Assembly: GCF_047730175.1 (NCBI RefSeq)
Contig: NZ_CP159833.1
Location: 2,232,001 to 2,296,000, forward strand
DNA from: Marifrigoribacter sp047730175
GTDB lineage: Bacteria > Bacteroidota > Bacteroidia > Flavobacteriales > Flavobacteriaceae
Length of the DNA stretch: 64,000 nucleotides
Reading direction: 5' to 3'
The position numbers were made by a program, and so were the translations under genes. The notes under the pieces were generated by a model. That model saw only the letters and a list, made by a program, of their open reading frames with translations, was not told the DNA's origin and did not search any database. Every line of letters begins with the position of its first letter. Positions within the stretch are counted from its first letter, which is position 1. Shown here piece by piece: positions 60,059-64,000 of this stretch.

Positions 60059-61066
60059 ATGACTGAAGGGAATTTTGTAGATTATGTAAAGTTGCATGTA
60101 ACTTCCGGAAAAGGAGGGAGAGGATCTGCCCATTTACGTAGAGAAAAGTACATCCCTAAGGGAGGCCCTGATGGTGGAGATGGAGGTCGTGGAGGTCATG
60201 TTATATTGCGAGCAAATCAGAATATGTGGACGTTATTCCACTTAAAACATAAAAGGCACTTTAAATCTACCCACGGTAATAATGGTAGTAAGCAAACCAG
60301 TACTGGTGCCGATGGAACGGATGTCTATATTGATGTTCCTTTAGGATCTGTTATTCGTGATTCTGAAACTCAAACTATTCTTTTTGAAATTACAGAAGAA
60401 GGAGAACAGAAGATTGTTGCAAGAGGTGGTAAAGGTGGTTTAGGAAATAACCATTTTAAAAGCTCTACCCGTCAAACTCCACGTTACGCACAACCTGGTT
60501 TAGAAGGTGAAGAAACAAATATTACGATTGAATTAAAAGTGTTAGCAGATGTAGGCTTGGTAGGTTTTCCAAATGCTGGAAAATCAACCTTACTAGCTTC
60601 CATTACTGCTGCAAAGCCTAAAATTGCAGATTATGAGTTTACTACCCTAAAACCTAATTTAGGGATTGTAAAGTATCGTGAGTTTCAAACTTTTGTGATG
60701 GCAGATATTCCTGGAATTATTGAAGGAGCTGCAGAAGGGAAAGGAATTGGACATCGATTTTTACGTCACATAGAACGTAATTCTACATTATTGTTTTTAA
60801 TACCTGCAGATGCAGACGATATTAAAAAACAATACGATATTTTGTTAGATGAATTAAGGCGTTACAATCCAGAAATGTTGGATAAAGATCGTTTGGTGGC
60901 TGTCTCAAAAAGTGATATGTTAGATGAAGAGTTACAAGCTGAAATGAAGGAAGAATTAGATAAAGATTTTGAAGGAATTCCTTATTTATTTATATCTGCT
61001 GTTGCCCAACAAGGTCTTTTAGAATTAAAAGACGAACTTTGGTTGATGTTGAATAAAGATATTTAA
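60059..61066 (+). CDS. obgE: GTPase ObgE/CgtA
   Basis: A 335-residue GTPase for late 50S ribosome assembly and stress signalling. The Obg fold (1-158) has the glycine-rich KGGPDGGDGGRGGHV and GGKGGLGNNHFKS loops. The G domain (159-335) has G1 GFPNAGKSTLL, G3 DIPGIIEGA and G4 VSKSD. The C-terminal OCT extension is missing, as is usual in Bacteroidota. It follows the HPRT-Adk gene by 74 bases. Confidence 0.96.
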   Translation: MTEGNFVDYVKLHVTSGKGGRGSAHLRREKYIPKGGPDGGDGGRGGHVILRANQNMWTLFHLKHKRHFKSTHGNNGSKQTSTGADGTDVYIDVPLGSVIRDSETQTILFEITEEGEQKIVARGGKGGLGNNHFKSSTRQTPRYAQPGLEGEETNITIELKVLADVGLVGFPNAGKSTLLASITAAKPKIADYEFTTLKPNLGIVKYREFQTFVMADIPGIIEGAAEGKGIGHRFLRHIERNSTLLFLIPADADDIKKQYDILLDELRRYNPEMLDKDRLVAVSKSDMLDEELQAEMKEELDKDFEGIPYLFISAVAQQGLLELKDELWLMLNKDI

Positions 61067-61362
61067 AATCACGTCAAACATAACTTTAACAATTAGAATC
61101 ATTTAAATTTCTTATATTTAGATGATTGATTGTGAAAATTTTCATGTTGGAAACAAAAGGGATATACTTTTATTAAGTCATTAAAAAACTAGTAATTCAT
61201 CCTATCGTTTATGCTCGATTAGAAATCAAGCGTCATTGGCAACAAAATTTCATCAGTCTACCACAAAATACAACCATACTACTTCATAATAGGTTAGTAA
61301 TGTGAACAGTATTTGTATATTTAAGAATTAATTAAATTCTTACTTGAGTAAAAATAATTGTT
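61067..61362. other. Gene-free stretch after obgE
   Basis: A plus-strand frame without a start (61181-61304, KKLVIHPIVYARLEIKRHWQ onward to HNRLVM) is open but too short to call. No hairpin with a T run or clear promoter is seen apart from A/T-rich sequence near the next ATG. Confidence 0.4.
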
Positions 61363-62745
61363 ATGAAAAAAATTACGCTCCTTTTTGCTATATTTTTATC
61401 TGTTGTGTCTGTCTTTGGACAATGTCCAGCTGTCGATATTTATCTAACAACACAAGCTGATGTTGATAATTTCGCTTCAACATATCCAAATTGCACTCAA
61501 CTTACTCACTTGTTAAGAATTGATGGTGATACTGCTATTATTGATAATTTAAATGGTCTTTCTGAAATTATTGATGCACAAGATATCTTTATATTAAAAA
61601 CACAAATAATTGATTTTACAGGCTTGGATAACCTAGTAAATGTCAGGAATTTAACCTTATGGTTTAACGATAATGTTCAAAATTTAGATGGATTTTCTTC
61701 TTTACAAGAAATTGCAAGTCTAGAAATGTTTACAAATAATAGCCTAATTAACTTATCTGGATTGACAGATATTCAATTCATTCATGGTATTAATTTATTT
61801 GAAAATGATAATTTGACTGACCTTTCCCATTTAAGTTTTATAACTTCTATTAATTCTTTCGTGTTAGGAGGGAACTCAATAAGTACTCTTGCAGGATTAG
61901 AAAATTTACAGGAAGTAACTGGTAATTTTTTTGTGTCAAATGAATTATTAGAAAATTTCAATGCATTAGAAAGTTTACAATCCATTGACGGTTCATTGTA
62001 CCTAATGAATAATAATTATGTGCTTGATGTTTCTGCCTTTAATAACATTAGTTCTTTAGTTAATCTATATGTGGTCGAATGTCCTAATCTTCAAAACATT
62101 TCAGGTTTTCAAAATCTCCAAACTGTAGATGAGGTATTTCGTATAGGTTTTAATACAGAACTTCGAAACCTAGTAGATTTTACTAATATTATTTCTGTAG
62201 GGAATTTAGATATTTATGAAAATGAAAATTTAATATCTTTAAGAGGTTTAGGTAACTTAGAAATTATACATCAACGTTTATTTATTAATAACAATCCACA
62301 ATTAATTGCTATTCAGCCATTAAGAAACGTTGATCCTACTCAAATTGAGGAAGTGGTGATATTAAATAATATAAATTTATCTATTTGTAGAAATGACTTA
62401 ATTTGTGCTATCATTGAAGATGATTCTGTTGAAAAAACAATTGCCCTTAATGCACCAGGTTGTAATACGGTTGAAGAAGTTTTAAATATGTGTTTAACAA
62501 ACCCTACTGATATTATATTAAATAATCAGTTAAGAGTTTACCCGAATCCTGTTGTAGAGACACTTACCATTTTACCTTCTGAAAATATTTCATATTTTAA
62601 AGCAATTATTTATTCTATATTTGGAGAAAAATTAATTGAAACTTCAGAAAAAGACATTGACTTTTCTAACCTTTCTAAAGGTATTTATTTTGTTGAAATA
62701 GCAACAAATAAAGGAACTATTTCGAAAAAAATAGTAAAGAAATAG
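61363..62745 (+). CDS. Secreted leucine-rich (receptor L-like) protein with T9SS domain
   Basis: A 460-residue protein with signal peptide MKKITLLFAIFLSVVSVFGQ. Residues 25-345 are repeated strands such as NLTLWFNDNVQNLDGFSSLQEI and LFENDNLTDLSHLSF, a right-handed solenoid as in receptor L domains. The C-terminal 75 residues (LRVYPNPVVETLTIL to KKIVKK) are a T9SS type A domain. Probably secreted or attached to the cell surface and used in binding. Confidence 0.82.
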   Translation: MKKITLLFAIFLSVVSVFGQCPAVDIYLTTQADVDNFASTYPNCTQLTHLLRIDGDTAIIDNLNGLSEIIDAQDIFILKTQIIDFTGLDNLVNVRNLTLWFNDNVQNLDGFSSLQEIASLEMFTNNSLINLSGLTDIQFIHGINLFENDNLTDLSHLSFITSINSFVLGGNSISTLAGLENLQEVTGNFFVSNELLENFNALESLQSIDGSLYLMNNNYVLDVSAFNNISSLVNLYVVECPNLQNISGFQNLQTVDEVFRIGFNTELRNLVDFTNIISVGNLDIYENENLISLRGLGNLEIIHQRLFINNNPQLIAIQPLRNVDPTQIEEVVILNNINLSICRNDLICAIIEDDSVEKTIALNAPGCNTVEEVLNMCLTNPTDIILNNQLRVYPNPVVETLTILPSENISYFKAIIYSIFGEKLIETSEKDIDFSNLSKGIYFVEIATNKGTISKKIVKK

Positions 62746-62788
62746 TGCTAATAGTTGGCTTGCTTTTTGTTTATATTTAAAAAAAAAC

Positions 62789-62872
62789 ATGAAACGAGCA
62801 AGCTGAAAAATTTATCACCCAAAGGGATTACTAATAGCGAACCTGCCTGCAGTAGGCAGGCAGCATGTGACC
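62789..62872 (+). ncRNA. Conserved 5' leader element, copy B (upstream of the DUF4136 gene)
   Basis: ATGAAACGAGCAAGCTGA, TCACCC, AAAGGGATTACTAATAGCG, then a hairpin CCTGCCTGC/GCAGGCAG, and CAGCATGTGACC. Same order and bases as copy A at 13474-13541 (minus), except for the inserted hairpin. It is followed 24 bases later by the start of the lipoprotein gene. A -7-like TATATTTA at 62772-62779 lies just upstream. Confidence 0.55.
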
Positions 62873-62896
62873 GTTTTCATAAAATAATATAGACAC

Positions 62897-63415
62897 ATGA
62901 AAATATATTTCTTTTTAACTTTTGCTTTACTACTGTTTTCTTGTGGAACTACTGTTAATTACGATTACGATAAACAAACTGATTTTTCTAGTTACACTAC
63001 CTATAATTATTTTCCAGATATCGATTCTGGTTTAAGTGAATTAGATAATAAAAGAATTGTAAAAGCTACAGATAGTATAATGACTCTTCGTGGTTTTACA
63101 AAAAACGAAACCCCTCAAATTTTAATTAATTTCTTCTCAAAAGAAGGCGCTTTACGGCCCAAAAATACCATTAGGATTGGTGTTGGTAGTGGAGGTGGAA
63201 ATGTTGGAGTAGGAGTCAGTGGTGGAATCCCTATAGGAGGGTATGTTATAGATCAACAAGTAACCATCGATTTTGTAAGTGGGCCTGAAGATGAACTAAT
63301 ATGGCATGCTGTGAGTAATGGAGCAATTAAAGAAAAAGCAACTCCAAAGCAAAAAGAAGCACATTATTTTAAATTAATTAATAAAATGCTAAAAGGATAC
63401 CCTCCCAAGAAATAA
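62897..63415 (+). CDS. DUF4136 family lipoprotein
   Basis: A 172-residue protein. MKIYFFLTFALLLFSC gives a lipobox LFSC. TDFSSYTTYNYFPD and the IRIGVGSGGGNVGVGVSGGI strand pair match DUF4136. Envelope lipoproteins of this family are often stress- or metal-linked, but the function is not known. Upstream is copy B of the leader element; downstream a two-way terminator. Confidence 0.8.
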   Translation: MKIYFFLTFALLLFSCGTTVNYDYDKQTDFSSYTTYNYFPDIDSGLSELDNKRIVKATDSIMTLRGFTKNETPQILINFFSKEGALRPKNTIRIGVGSGGGNVGVGVSGGIPIGGYVIDQQVTIDFVSGPEDELIWHAVSNGAIKEKATPKQKEAHYFKLINKMLKGYPPKK

Positions 63416-63439
63416 AAAAGAGGCCTAAGGCCTCTTTTT
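63415..63439. terminator. Bidirectional terminator
   Basis: AAAAAGAGGCC (63415-63425), TAA, GGCCTCTTTTT (63429-63439): A run on one side and T run on the other, so it can stop both the DUF4136 (plus) and the secA (minus) transcripts. Confidence 0.88.
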
Positions 63440-63459
63440 TAAATATAGTTATAATGTTA

Positions 63460-64000
63460 TTAGTCGACTAACACCCATTCACCCTTGTCAATTAAAGGAA
63501 TGGCTTGTTTGTATTTTAACGTTTTGTTTTCACCGCTCATCACATGTTTAATAGTAACTTTATCATTACGTCCAATTTTTGGTTGTTCTCTAACGATTGT
63601 TTCTGTTATTTGTTGACCTTGTGTTTTTCCAGCAGAACGAGATTCTGCAGAACGTTCATCTAAGTTTTGAATTTCATCTTTTTGCTCTTTAAAACTCTGC
63701 TTAGTTTTTACCGTACGGGCTTCTTGAATTTGTTGCTGATTTTCTTTAGGTAATTCTCCTTTAAATAAGAAAGAAACAACATCTTTATTTACCTTTTCAA
63801 TCATAGCTTTAAACAACTCAAATGCTTCAAACTTATAAATAAGTAAAGGATCTTTTTGTTCATGGACTGCTAATTGCACAGATTGCTTTAACTCATCCAT
63901 TTTACGTAAATGTGTTTTCCAAGCATCATCAATTATCGCAAGAGATATATTTTTTTCAAAATCTGTTACTAATTGCTTTCCTTTAGTTTCATATGCCTTC
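63460..64000 (-). CDS. secA: Preprotein translocase ATPase SecA, C-terminal part (cut by window edge)
   Basis: The minus-strand frame runs in from 64000 (KAYETKGKQLVTDFEKNISL) through DDAWKTHLRKMDELKQSVQL, GYRAYAQKDPL-like VHEQKDPLLIYKFEAFELF to a TAG at 63460: the helical scaffold end of SecA. The last residues are YKQAIPLIDKGEWVLVD; there is no zinc-binding SEC-C tail, as in other flavobacteria. The N-terminal ATPase domains are outside the window. Confidence 0.92.
   Translation of the reverse strand, partial: KAYETKGKQLVTDFEKNISLAIIDDAWKTHLRKMDELKQSVQLAVHEQKDPLLIYKFEAFELFKAMIEKVNKDVVSFLFKGELPKENQQQIQEARTVKTKQSFKEQKDEIQNLDERSAESRSAGKTQGQQITETIVREQPKIGRNDKVTIKHVMSGENKTLKYKQAIPLIDKGEWVLVD

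Noticed and set aside
61181..61304. Plus-strand frame after obgE (KKLVIHPIVYARLEIKRHWQ and on)
   Set aside because: No start codon, about 40 codons, no recognised family; could be a gene remnant but cannot be supported.

Overview
The window is AT-rich chromosomal DNA from a member of the Flavobacteriaceae (Bacteroidota), probably marine. Four things point there. Promoters carry the Bacteroidota -7 box TAnnTTTG. Several secreted proteins end in type IX secretion (T9SS) sorting domains with a YPNP motif. Many genes belong to families typical of flavobacteria: a fused HPRT/adenylate kinase, a one-chain alpha/beta 2-oxoacid dehydrogenase E1, and VF530, DUF4345, DUF3095 and DUF2490 proteins. SecA ends without the usual zinc motif. 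No rRNA, tRNA or CRISPR array was seen.

Layout. 1-7.1 kb: surface-glycan type genes (partial glycosyltransferase, methyltransferase), a KAS III-like enzyme, a PLP decarboxylase and small conserved proteins. 7.3-13.6 kb: a fatty-acid beta-oxidation operon (marR, fadB, fadA, acyl-CoA dehydrogenase) with a palindromic operator and a leader element. 13.8-30.6 kb: housekeeping genes (S1-domain protein, C1 peptidase, menB, asnB with an Asn-codon attenuator, 2-oxoacid dehydrogenase E1, M1-like protein, T9SS nuclease-like protein, LOG protein, uvrA). 30.9-35.4 kb: a TetR regulator diverging from a SulP/carbonic anhydrase operon across a perfect 39-bp palindrome. 35.5-40.3 kb: methyltransferase, peroxiredoxin, bile-acid/sodium symporter family protein, two decayed genes and a response regulator/kinase. 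40.3-43.2 kb: a sensor kinase with thirteen nearly identical 21-residue coiled-coil repeats. 50.4-64 kb: gcvP, ECF sigma/anti-sigma pair, M3 peptidase, purE/purK, HPRT-Adk fusion, obgE, a T9SS protein, a DUF4136 lipoprotein and the 3' part of secA.

The most notable region is 43.3-50.0 kb. A tyrosine recombinase (48846-50042, minus strand) is followed by six single-gene units, all in its orientation, separated by imperfectly palindromic sites of 65-204 bp. The left arm of the site closing each unit is complementary to the bases that open the SAME unit (54 of 60 positions over six units) and much less so to the bases that actually lie at its other end (30 of 60). That is the signature of circular cassettes integrated at a conserved G^TT core, as in integrons. 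The recombinase keeps all six catalytic residues but, as I read it, lacks the insertion typical of IntI and has an extra N-terminal domain of about 75 residues. A lone cassette with a site 77/82 identical to one in the array sits behind menB at 17.1-17.9 kb. The array's entry junction, that lone cassette and one more gene (6.5-7.1 kb) share the motif GATATAAC-N2-GTT at their 5' junction. I propose a non-canonical flavobacterial integron.

Other regulatory finds are an asparagine-rich leader peptide plus terminator/antiterminator before asnB, and two copies of a conserved roughly 70-85 nt 5' leader element, before marR and before the DUF4136 gene.
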